The notes beneath the pieces were generated by a model. It was given only the letters and a program-made list of their open reading frames with translations. It did not search any database and was not told the DNA's origin. 64,000 bases of DNA from NCBI GenBank assembly GCA_035048485.1, contig CM068593.1, positions 4,473,151 to 4,537,150 on the forward strand, read 5' to 3'. A program made the translations under genes and the position numbers. The stretch comes from Pteria penguin (lineage: Eukaryota > Mollusca > Bivalvia > Pterioida > Pteriidae). Positions 12,661-23,864 of this stretch are shown in pieces (the stretch's first letter is position 1; every line of letters starts with the position of its first letter).

Positions 12661-13999
12661 AATTTCAGAAATCTATCACAAATTTAATACCAAACCAAAT
12701 GTCTAAAATGGCACGTTGATACAAACACCGCTTCAGTGCATATTTTTAAAAAGAATTACGCTTCTTTGTTTTCACAGTTTCACTAGTAATGAAAATCTGT
12801 AAGAAATTGCGATACGTTTATGGATGTAAATAGTGCAATTGTTATCATGTTTTCTCAGAGACATGTCTCTGGTTTTCTATATCACGGATTGTCACTGTCT
12901 AATCGGCAAAAAAGGATTGAATGTGTTGATATTTCGGGGTCATTTACACAAGATGGTTTGTTTTATGAGTTATAGTTGATAGGGGGTCTAAAGAATCTCA
13001 GACTGTTGGACAAAAGCATGTTTTTAGCCATAAGAATATGTAATGATTTATTTGAACTTCAAATTGCCTTACTGGTAATTAAGTTCAACACACTTTCTCG
13101 CTCGGTGGCATGAAATGGGCCCTCGTAAGGGTAACTTATTTTGGCTTGTTTATTCTTTAGGGAAGTGTTACCTGTGCAAGATTAAAATGAAGAATTATTC
13201 AAACGTTCTTTTAAGTATTGTATGCACAGGAAGTACATGTATATGTACATTATATAAAGAAAACAAAAAATACGTGTACTTATCTATTATAAGTAAAGTT
13301 GTATAGGTGATTTCTGGTAGCTTTGTTATATACAGGTTGGGTAAATATTAGTAACACCCCTTATAAGGGCCCCTTTCACACCCAGTAATATATACGATGT
13401 TATTTTAAGCGAGTAAGCAAATAGGGAGCACACCGGCATGGACTAGGACATAATTAATTAATACTGGATAGATACACTGGCTTCCCTGAGTAAAATTAAC
13501 AATTTTGTTATGAAAAGTTCATGTTTACGTCTTTTATCCTTAAAAGTTAAAGACAAATATAAAATACATTGTAATTATCGTTCGTTTCTATATGCGATTC
13601 TTGATGCTAGTCAAATAATAATTATTTCTGTGAAAACGTAAATTACATCAAAATTAAATCTCCGACTTCAACATGTATAATTGTATAACATTCTGATGAA
13701 CGGGATATGTACATTCCACCATATTTGATGCTAGCGCTAACTCTGACTACTGTTCATCGGCTGCATTGTTATTTAAATGAGATGAGTGTATATTGACCAC
13801 GCTCAAACGACCATGCTGCCCACAGAAAAATGGCTGAATTGCTAATCACAAATAAAAATTCAGCTGAAAAAGCGTGGACATCTACAGATAACGTTATTAC
13901 CCACGCGCCCACTATGCCCATGTTTCTTCGTGGGAAAATTAAGTACTGTACCGTACTGTATTTTCATGCAGTTTAAACCACTTTAGCATACAATTCTAT
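12661..13999. other. No gene recognised
   Basis: Unique AT-rich sequence between the TIR element and the satellite block. Short open frames (for example 13115-13306) lack family signatures. Confidence 0.5.
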
Positions 14000-15055
14000 T
14001 GTGATACATGACCAGTGATTAGATATATGTACATGTGATGATACTGGACAAATGATATGATACCGGTACATGTGATGATACTGGACCAATGATATGATAC
14101 TGGTACATGTGATGATACTGGACCAATGATATGATACCGGTACATGTGATGATACTGGACCAATGATATGATACCGGTACATGTGATGATACTGGACCAA
14201 TGATATGATACCGGTACATGTGAGGATACTGGACCAATGATATGATACCGGTACATGTTGTGATACTGGACCAATGATATGATACCGGTACATGTGATGA
14301 TACTGGACCAATGATATGATACCGGTACATGTGATGATACTGGACCAATGATATGATACCGGTACATGTGATGATACTGGACCAATGATATGATACCGGT
14401 ACATGTGATGATACTGGACCAATGATATGATACCGGTACATGTGATGATACTGGACCAATGATATGATACCGGTACATGTTGTGATACTGGACCAATGAT
14501 ATGATACCGGTACATGTGATGATACTGGACCAATGATATGATACCGGTACATGTGATGATACTGGACCAATGATATGATACCGGTACATGTGATGATACT
14601 GGACCAATGATATGATACAGGTACATGTGATGATACTGGACCAATGATATGATACCGGTACATGTGATGATACTGGACCAATGATATGATACCGGTACAT
14701 GTGATGATACTGGACCAATGATATGATACCGGTACATGTTGTGATACTTGACCAATGATATGATACCGGTACATGTGATGATACTGGACCAATGATATGA
14801 TACCGGTACATGTGATGATACTGGACCAATGATATGATACCGGTACATGTGATGATACTGGACCAATGATATGATACCGGTACATGTGATGATACTGGAC
14901 CAATGATATGATACCGGTACATGTGAGGATACTGGACCAATGATATAATACCGGTACATGTGATGATACTGGACCAATGATATGATACCGGTACATGTTG
15001 TGATACTGGACCAATGATATGATACCGGTACATGTGATGATACTTGACCAATGAT
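14000..15055. repeat. 37-bp satellite array, first block
   Basis: The unit contains ACCGGTACATGTGATGATAC followed by TGGACCAATGATATGAT. Most units carry CCGG and a CCAAT pentamer. Because 37 is not a multiple of 3 and the complement has no stop, all three minus frames stay open and yield three fictitious proteins of 334-370 residues. The edges are degenerate (14000-14040). Confidence 0.97.
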
Positions 15056-16270
15056 TTTGTACGGGTATGCATGTGATTCTGGACCATTTATACAATGTAT
15101 GATACCAGTGCATATCGTGGTACTCGATCAATTATATGATACTGGTACAGTTGATTCTGGACCACTGATGTGATACCAGTATATATTGTGATACTTGACC
15201 AATAATATGAATTATCGAGTTGGTCGAGTTGGCGCTCTGACCTTCCAGCAATAGATTATATCATTATAATGTAATAGCAATTTTCATTAGGTTGATTATA
15301 ACACTGAACAAATGATACTCAGTCTGAATAAAATTTTCACACGTTACTTCTATCTAGCATCCTTTATATGTGCATTATACTTTGTACATTGTAGACAATT
15401 TGAAAACTTTCTTGATGGCCATTTTCTTTGATTTTATAGGAAATTTTCTAAGTATGGGGTAGGCTATGTGACATATCTCACATCATTTTTATTTTGGATT
15501 GTATTAAACACCTCTTTCAGTTCTTTTTAGACTGAAATTTAAATCTAAATACTTTATAGTTTTGAAGATCATTTTGATCTGTTTCCATATTGGCGCTTAT
15601 ATGTTAAAACAGGCCTTGATTGCATGTATTGCAAGTGTTTCACTACTATTTCTCCAAACAAGGCAATATGTCGCATGGTCCTCCCCATATCTGGAAAAAT
15701 TTCAATGAAGTGTGATTGTGATTCACAGTGAGCTTGTATCATTACGTTGATTGGCACAGCCTATCACACACAATTACATGTACATGTAAACGACCAAATA
15801 TTAACAAATGTGTTAAATGGCGATAGATTAAAGCTAGGGTCTGACCTGTACATGTCACATTGATGACTTTCCAAACATCATAGTTCATACCATTAGCACA
15901 ACTAGCTTTGACACGTTCAGCTAATACAATTGGATGTGAGCATGGATTTTCAGTACAGAATCAGACATTGATTCCCCTGCACAATCGCCTTAATACTGAG
16001 ACTCGAGGTCAGTTAATGAGAGTAAAAGATTAATGGTGAAAGATTTTTATTTTGTAGGAGCATTATCTGAACAAAATGAACAGGAAACTGTTCAAATTTG
16101 CTGCAAAGAATTGGATAAAGGAAATTTTTGCATTAATTTACTTTTTCCATCATTTTTGCTAAAGAAAAATAAATGGCCTAAAATATTTTGAGATTTAGGA
16201 CATACTGGCTTATACTTTTTTTTATGAAATATGACATATGTCCTGTAATACATATATTCCATTTCAATCT
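15056..16270. repeat. 1.2-kb spacer, copy 1 of a ~4.15-kb segmental duplication
   Basis: The first ~150 bp are degenerate satellite units; the rest is unique AT-rich sequence. The same segment recurs at 19201-20423 with only scattered substitutions and a 7-bp length difference (near 16150 versus 20295). No gene was recognised. Confidence 0.92.
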
Positions 16271-17715
16271 GAAACACTGTACATGTCATGATACTGACCA
16301 ATGATATAATACCAGTACATGTCATGACACTGACCAATGATACCAGTACATGTCATGATACTGACCAATGATATGATACCAGTACATGTCACGATACTGA
16401 CCAATGACATGATACTAGTACATGTCATACAACTGACCAATGACATGATACCAGTACATGTCATGATACTGACCAATGATATGATACCAGTACATGTCAT
16501 GATATTGACCAATGATACCAGTACATGCCAAGATACTGACGAATGATATGATACCAGTACATGCCATGATACTGACCAATGATATGATACCAGTACATGT
16601 CATGATATTGACCAATGATACCAGTACATGCCATGATACTGACCAATGATATGATACCAGTACATGTCATGATACTGACCAATGATATGATACCAGTACA
16701 TGTCATGATATTGACCAATGATATGATACCATTACATGTCATGATATTGACCAATGATACCAGTACATGTCATAAATCTGACCAATGATATGATACCAGT
16801 ACATGTCATGATACTGACCAATGATATGATACCAGTACATGTCATGATACTGACCAATGATATGATACCAGTACATGTCATGATACTGACCAATGACATA
16901 ATACCAGTACATGTCATAATATTGACCAATGATACTGGTACATGTCATGATACTGACCAATGACATAATACCAGTACATGTCATGATATTGACCAATGAT
17001 ACCAGTACATGTCATGATACTGACCAATGATATGATACCAGTACATGTCATGATATTGACCAATGATACCAGTACATGTCATGATACTGACCAATGATAT
17101 GATACCATTACATGTCATGATATTGACCAATGATACCAGTACATGTCATGATACTGACCAATGATATGATACCAGTACATGTCATGATACTGACCAATGA
17201 TATGATACCAGTAAATGTCATGATATTGACCAATGATATAATACCAGTACATGTCATGATATTGACCAATGATACCAGTACATGTCATGCTACTGACCAG
17301 TGATATGATACCATTACATGTCATGGTATTGACCAATGATATGATACCAGTACATGTCATGAATCTGACCAATGATATGATACCAGTACATGTCATAATA
17401 TTGACCAATGATACTGGTACATGTCACGATACTGACCAATGACATAATACCAGTACATGTCATGATATTGACCAATGATACCAGTACATGTCATGATACT
17501 GACCAATGATATGATACCAGTACATGTCATGAAACTGACCAATGATATGATACCAGTACATGTCATGATATTGACCAATGATACCGGTACATATCATGAT
17601 ACTGACCAATGATATAATACCAGTACATGTCATGAAACTGACCAATGATATGATACTAGTACATGTCATGATATTGACCAATGATATAATACCAGTACAT
17701 GTCATGATATTGACC
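16271..17715. repeat. 36-bp satellite array, first block
   Basis: The unit contains CCAGTACATGTCATGATACT followed by GACCAATGATATGATA. It differs from the 37-bp unit by CCAG for CCGG, GTCATG for GTGATG, and loss of one G in TGGACC. Shorter units missing ATGATATG are interspersed at regular intervals, giving multi-unit periodicities. Confidence 0.95.
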
Positions 17716-19200
17716 AATGATATGATACCGGTACATGTTGTGATACTTGACCAATGATATGATACCGGTACATGTGATGATACTGGACCAATGATATGAT
17801 ACCGATACATGTGATGATACTGGACCAATGATATGATACCGGTACATGTGATGATACTGGACCAATGATATGATACCGGTACATGTGATGATACTTGACC
17901 AATGATATGATACCGGTACATGTTGTGATACTGGACCAATGATATGATACCGGTACTTGTGATGATACTGGACCAATGATATGATACCGGTACATGTGAT
18001 GATACTGGACCAATGATATGATACCGGTACATGTTGTGATACTGGACCAATGATATGATACCGGTACATGTGATGATACTGGACCAATGATATGATACCG
18101 GTACATGTGATGATACTGGACCAATGATATGATACCGGTACATGTGATGATACTGGACCAATGATATGATACCGGTACATGTGATGATACTGGACCAATG
18201 ATATGATACCGGTACATGTGATGATACTGGACCAATGATATGATACCGGTACATGTTGTGATACTGGACCAACGATATGATACCGGTACATGTGAGGATA
18301 CTGGACCAATGATATGATACTGGTACATGTGATGATACTGGACCAATGATATGATACTGGTACATGTGATGATACTTGACCAATGATATGATACCGGTAC
18401 ATGTGATGATACTGGACCAATGATATGATACCGGTACATGTTGTGATACTGGACCAATGATATGATACCGGTACATGTGATGATACTTGACCAATGATAT
18501 GATACCGGTACATGTGATGATACTGGATCAGTGATATGATACCAGTACATGTTGTGATACTGGACCAATGATATGATACCGGTACATGTGATGATACTGG
18601 ACTAATGATATGATACCGGTACATGTGATGATACTGGACCAATGATATGATACCGGTACATGTGATGATACTGGACCAATGATATGATACAGGTACATGT
18701 GATGATACTGGACCAATGATATGATACCGGTACATGTTGTGATACTTGACCAATGATATGATACAGGTACATGTTGTGATACTTGACCAATGATATAATA
18801 CCGGTACATGTGATGATACTGGACCAATGATATGATACCGGTACATGTGAGGATACTGGACCAATGATATGATACCGGTACATGTGATGATACTGGACTA
18901 ATGATATGATACCGGTACATGTGATGATACTGGACCAATGATATGATACCGGTACATGTGATGATACTGGACCAATGATATAATACCGGTACATGTTGTG
19001 ATACTTGAACAATGATATGATACCGGTACATGTGATGATACTGGACCAATGATATAATACCGGTACATGTGATGATACTGGACCAATGATATGATACCGG
19101 TACATGTTGTGATACTTGACCAATGATATGATACCGGTACTTGTGATGATACTGGACCAATGATATGATACCGGTACATGTGATGATACTGGACCAATGA
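17716..19200. repeat. 37-bp satellite array, second block
   Basis: Same unit as 14000-15055, about 40 copies. Some units share variants such as CATGTTGTGATAC. The junction with the 36-bp array at about 17715 is abrupt, indicating that one unit type was joined to the other by a duplication breakpoint. Confidence 0.95.
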
Positions 19201-20423
19201 TTTTGTACAGGTATGCATGTGATTCTGGACCATTTATACAATGTATGATACCAGTGCATATCGTGGTACTCGATCAATTATATGATACTGGTACAGTTGA
19301 TTCTGGACCACTGATGTGATACCAGTATATATTGTGATACTTGACCAATAATATGAATTATCGAGTTGGTCGAGTTGGCGCTCTGACCTTCCAGCAATAG
19401 ATTATATCATTATAATGTAATAGCAATTTTCATTAGGTTGATTATAACACTGAACAAATGATACTCGGTCTGAATAAAATCTTCACACATCACTTCTATC
19501 TAGCGTCCTTTATATGTGCATTATACTTTGTACATTGTAGACAATTTGAAAACTTTCTTGATGGCCATTTTCTTTGATTTTATAGGAACTTTTCTAAGTA
19601 TGGGGTATGCTATGTGACATATCACACATCATTTTTATTTTGGATTGTATTAAACACCTCTTTCAGTTCTTTTTTGACTGAAATTTAAGTCTAAATACTT
19701 TATAGTTTTGAAGATCATTTTGATCTGTTTCCATATTGGCGCTTATATGTTAAAACAGGCCTTGATTGCATGTATTACAAGTGTTTCACTACAATTTCTC
19801 CAAACAAGGCAATATGTCGCATGGTCCTCCCCATATCTGGAAAAATTTCAATGAAGTGTGATTGTGATTCACAATGAGCTTGCATCATTACGTTGATTGG
19901 CACAGCCTATCACACACAATTACATGTACATGTAAACGACCAAATATTAACAAATGTGTTAAATGGCAATAGATTAAAGCTAGGGTCTGACCTGTACATG
20001 TCACATTGATGACTTTCCAAACATCATAGTTCATACCATTAGCACAACTAGCTTTGACACGTTCAGCTAATACAATTGGATGTGAGCATGGATTTTCAGT
20101 ACAGAATCAGACATTGATTCCCCTGCACAATCGCCTTAATACTGAGACTCAAGGTCAGTTAATGAGAGTAAAAGATTAATGGTGAAAGATTTTTATTTTG
20201 TAGGAGCATTATCTGAACAAAACGAACAGGAAACTGTTCAAATTTGCTGCAAAGAATTGGATAAAGGAAATTATTGCATTAATTTACTTTTTCCTTTTTC
20301 TTTACTTTTTGCTAAAGAAAAATAAATGGCCTAAAATATTTTGAGATTTAGGACATACTGGCTTATACTTTTTTTTATGAAATATGACATATGTCCTGTA
20401 ATACATATATTCCATTTCAATCT
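19201..20423. repeat. 1.2-kb spacer, copy 2 of the segmental duplication
   Basis: Near-identical to 15056-16270, offset by about 4146-4153 bp. Both copies begin in degenerate 37-bp units and end at an ATTTCAATCTGAAACACTG motif just before a 36-bp array. Confidence 0.92.
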
Positions 20424-21110
20424 GAAACACTGTACATGTCATGACACTGACCAATGATACCAGTACATGTCATGATACTGACCAATGATATGATACCAGT
20501 ACATGTCATGATACTGACCAATGATATGATACCAGTACATGTCATGATACTGACCAATGATACCAGTACATGTCATGATACTGACCAATGATATGATACC
20601 ATTACATGTCATGATATTGACCAATGATACCAGTACATGTCATGATACTGACCAATGATATGATACCAGTACATGTCATGATATTGACCAATGATATGAT
20701 ACCATTACATGTCATGATATTGACCAAAGGTACCAGTACATGTCACGATACTGACCAATGATATAATACCAGTACATGTCATGATACTGACCAATGATAT
20801 AATACCAGTACATGTCATGAAACTGACCAATGATATGATACCAGTACATGTCATGATATTGACCAATGATATGATACCAGTACATGTCATGATATTGACC
20901 AATGATACCAGTACATGTCATGATACTGACCAATGATATGATACCAGTACATGTCATGATATTGACCAAAGGTACCAGTACATGTCACGATACTGACCAA
21001 TGATATGATACCAGTACCTGTCATGATATTGACCAAAGGTACCAGTACATGTTATGATACTGACCAATGATATGATACAAGTACATGTCATGATACTGAC
21101 CAATGATATG
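20424..21110. repeat. 36-bp satellite array, second block
   Basis: Same unit as 16271-17715, with a recurring variant junction ATTGACCAAAGGTACCAG (near 20720, 20965 and 21035) that marks duplicated groups of units. Confidence 0.93.
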
Positions 21111-21127
21111 ATTCATTGATTGATTGA

Positions 21128-21386
21128 TTTTTGTTTAACGTCACCCCACGAATATTTCACGTATATGGTGACAGCATCTGCCTGATGCAGGGCATACAAA
21201 TTTTGACCTTTGCAACGGACCCACCCGAAGCAGTGAGGGATCTTTAACGTGCTATGCATACCAAGACACGGGGTCTCAGTTTTTACTGTCTCATCTGAAA
21301 GACAGGACATGGGCATGACCAGAGCGGGACTCGAACCCCTGCCTACCGATCACGGGTCCAGCGTGATAGCACCAGACCATGCCGGC
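21128..21386 (-). mobile_element. Family-A SINE, composite copy 1
   Basis: Tail first on the + strand (TTTAACGTCACCCCACGAAT), head last, ending GCCGGC. The B box reads GGTTCGAGTCC on the minus strand. The upstream TGATTGATTGAT run is shared by the other copies. Confidence 0.9.
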
Positions 21387-21449
21387 TTGACCAGTGATAT
21401 GATATCAGTATAGTCATGATACTGACCAATGATATGATTGATTGATTGA

Positions 21450-21708
21450 TTTTTGTTTAACGTCACACCATGAATATTTCATGTATATGGTGACAGCATC
21501 TGCCTGATGCAGGGCATACAAATTTTGACTTTTGCAATGGACCCACCCGAAGCAGTGAGGGATCTTTAACGTGCCATGCATACCAAGACACGGGGTCTCA
21601 GTTTTTACTGTCTCATCTGAAAGACAGGACACGGGCATGACCAGAGCGGGACTCGAACCCCGGCCTCCCGATCATGGGTCCAGCGTGATAGCACCAGGCC
21701 ATGCCGGC
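21450..21708 (-). mobile_element. Family-A SINE, composite copy 2
   Basis: Same element as copy 1, with ATGAATATTTCATG in place of ACGAATATTTCACG in the tail. That CpG-to-TpG type difference is shared with copies 3 and 5. Confidence 0.9.
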
Positions 21709-21771
21709 TTGACCAGTGATACGATATCAGTATAGTCATGATACTGACCAATGATATGATTGATTGATTGA

Positions 21772-22030
21772 TTTTTGTTTAACGTCACACCATGAATATT
21801 TCATGTATATGGTGACAGCATCTGCCTGATGCAGGGCATACAAAGTTTGACTTTTGCAATGGACCCACCCGAAGCAGTGAGGGTTCTTTAACGTGCCATG
21901 CATACCAAGACACGGGGTCTCAGTTTTTACTGTCTCATCTGAAAGACAGGACACGGGCATGACCAGAGCGGGACTCGAACCCCTGCCTACCGATCACGGG
22001 TCCAGCGTGATAGCACCAGGCCATGCCGGC
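21772..22030 (-). mobile_element. Family-A SINE, composite copy 3
   Basis: As copy 2, with small private substitutions (for example CAAAGTTTGAC, GGGTTCTTTAACG). It is followed by GAGCAGTGATATGATATCAG. Confidence 0.9.
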
Positions 22031-22093
22031 TTGAGCAGTGATATGATATCAGTATAGTCATGATACTGACCAATGATATGATTGATTGATTGA

Positions 22094-22352
22094 TTTTTGT
22101 TTAACGTCACACCACGAATGTTTCACGTATATGGTGACAGCATCTGCCTGATGCAGGGCATACAAATTTTGACTTTTGCAACGGACCCACCCGAAGCAGT
22201 GAGGGATCTTCAACGTGCCATGCATACCAAGACACGGGGTCTCAGTTTTTACTGTCTCATCTGAAAGACAGGACACGGGCATGACCAGAGCGGGACTCGA
22301 ACCCCGGCCTACCGATCACGGGTCCAGCGTGATAGCACCAGGCCATGCCGGC
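22094..22352 (-). mobile_element. Family-A SINE, composite copy 4
   Basis: Retains the ACGAATGTTTCACG form of the tail, so it preserves CpG positions lost in copies 2, 3 and 5. Confidence 0.9.
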
Positions 22353-22415
22353 TTGACCAGTGATATGATATCAGTATAGTCATGATACTGACCAATGATA
22401 TGATTGATTGATTGA

Positions 22416-22674
22416 TTTTTGTTTAACGTCACACCATGAATATTTCATGTATATGGTGACAGCATCTGCCTGATGCAGGGCATACAAATTTTGACTTTTG
22501 CAATGGACCCACCCGAAGCAGTGAGGGATCTTTAACGTGCCATGCATACCAAGACACGGGGTCTCAGTTTTTACTGTCTCATCTGAAAGACAGGACATGG
22601 GCATGACCAGAGCGGGACTCGAACCCCGGCCTCCCGATCAGGGGTCCAGCGTGATAGCACCAGGCCACGCCGGC
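22416..22674 (-). mobile_element. Family-A SINE, composite copy 5
   Basis: Last copy. Its head retains CCACGCCGGC, closest to the dispersed copy at 1-260. It is followed by ordinary 36-bp satellite. Confidence 0.9.
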
Positions 22675-22680
22675 TTGACC

Positions 22681-23125
22681 AATGATATGATATCAGTACA
22701 TGTCATGATACTGACCAATGATATGATATGGGTACATGTCATAATACTGACCAATGATACTGGTACATGTCATGATACTGACCAATGATACCAGTACATG
22801 TCATGGTACTGACCAATGATACCAGTACATGTCATGATACTGACCAAAGGTACCAGTACATGTCATGATACTGACCAATGATATAATACCAGTACATGTC
22901 ATAAAACTGACCAATGATATGATACCAGTACATGTCATGATACTGACCAATGATATGATACCATTACATGTCATGGTACTGACCAATGATATGATATAAG
23001 TGCATGTCTTGATACTGAGCAATGATATATCATTGCATATCATGATACTGGTACATGTCATGATACTGACTTATGATATGATACTGGTACATGTCATGAT
23101 ACTGACAATGATATGATACCATAAT
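22681..23125. repeat. 36-bp satellite array, third block
   Basis: About a dozen 36-bp-type units with more divergence than the earlier blocks, fading out by 23125. Confidence 0.9.
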
Positions 23126-23320
23126 AGATTTAATACTTCACATTTACATGACATGTTGTAGACACGAGTGTATCACTATGTGTATTAGTACTTCACATTT
23201 ACATGACATGTTGTAGACACGAGTGTATCACTATGTGTATTAGTACTTCACATTTACATGACATGTTGTAGGACACTAGTGCATCATTACGTGTATTAGT
23301 GCTTCACTCCTATGTGTATT
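23126..23320. repeat. ~55-bp tandem repeat, three units
   Basis: Three units contain ACTTCACATTTACATGACAT, GTTGTAGACACGAGTG and ATCACTATGTGTATTAGT. The third is more diverged. Confidence 0.85.
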
Positions 23321-23673
23321 TTTTACTTTCAGGTACTTCTTAGGATAAGACTCTTCAGCACAAGACAAACAGTACCTGGCTATTTGTAGAAGACCAGCCA
23401 AAATAGCACCTTTGTATCATACATGTAGGATCCAAGACATAGACCATATCACCCTGGATACTCCTATAGAAAAAATCTGCAAGATATTGAATTATTATAT
23501 ACAAATTCACAAAATTGTATGGGAATCTAATCTTAAGAGAAGAGTACACATGTTTAACCACTTCATGAAGACACATGGTTAACCACTTGATGAGGACACA
23601 TGGTTAACCACTTGATGAGGACAGCTTAGCTGACTCTGTTTATTTTAGTCAAGGAGTGACAACAATACCTCAG
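23321..23673. other. Sequence upstream of the first TRAK exon
   Basis: Contains a pyrimidine-rich acceptor-like site (TTTTTACTTTCAG ending at 23332) that could introduce an untranslated exon. It also has three short repeats of AACCACTTGATGAGGACACA at about 23555-23620. No in-frame start codon leads into the exon at 23674. Confidence 0.45.
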
Positions 23674-23864
23674 TATATCTTCGGTGGTGTCTGTCGCCCA
23701 GACAACGGGCGAACCAACATGGTCAGAATCTGACATCAAGCTGGATGCTGAGTGTGACTCGTTAACCTTACCATGTAGCCATAGCAACCAGCAGAATGAG
23801 GAGAAAGAAGGGATAGAGAGCCCTCAGGAGGATCTGTGTACACTGGAAGCTGGCTGTGTTACAG
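23674..23864 (+). CDS. TRAK1: TRAK candidate N-terminal exon (E1)
   Basis: An open stretch encodes an acidic, Ser/Gln-rich peptide ending in EDLCTLEAGCVT. It ends at a donor ACAG/GTAATG in phase 1, which fits the phase-1 acceptor of the HAP1_N exon at 32526, giving CVT-D-LCNSSNLPEVE across the junction. The vertebrate protein also has a Cys-containing segment just before its Cys-Asn-Ser block. An in-frame TGA at 23657-23659 means the exon must start after it. CTCAG/TA at 23673/23674 is the best acceptor seen, but the start is uncertain, and no in-frame Met exists, so a further upstream exon is required. The last 24 bases and the donor are copied into the tandem array that follows. Confidence 0.6.

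Larger units (their letters stand above)
21111..22680. repeat. Composite higher-order repeat: SINE plus satellite, 322-bp period, five copies
   Basis: Five consecutive units each hold one minus-strand family-A SINE plus about 55-63 bp of 36-bp satellite remnant (GACCAGTGATATGATATCAG and similar). Units 2-5 are spaced exactly 322 bp apart; the first spacing is slightly shorter. The SINE inserted in the satellite once and was then amplified together with its flank. Confidence 0.95.

Noticed and set aside
13973..15131. Three overlapping minus-strand open frames of 334-370 codons
   Set aside because: They are the same 37-bp satellite read in three frames. A stop-free unit whose length is not a multiple of 3 opens every frame of that strand. 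There are no exon signals or non-repeat protein sequence.
17460..19277. Further long minus-strand open frames (173-402 codons)
   Set aside because: Same explanation as for the first 37-bp block, running partly into the 36-bp array.
21113..22604. Five 67-74-codon open frames
   Set aside because: They are the minus strand of SINE copies plus satellite and have no protein-family features.
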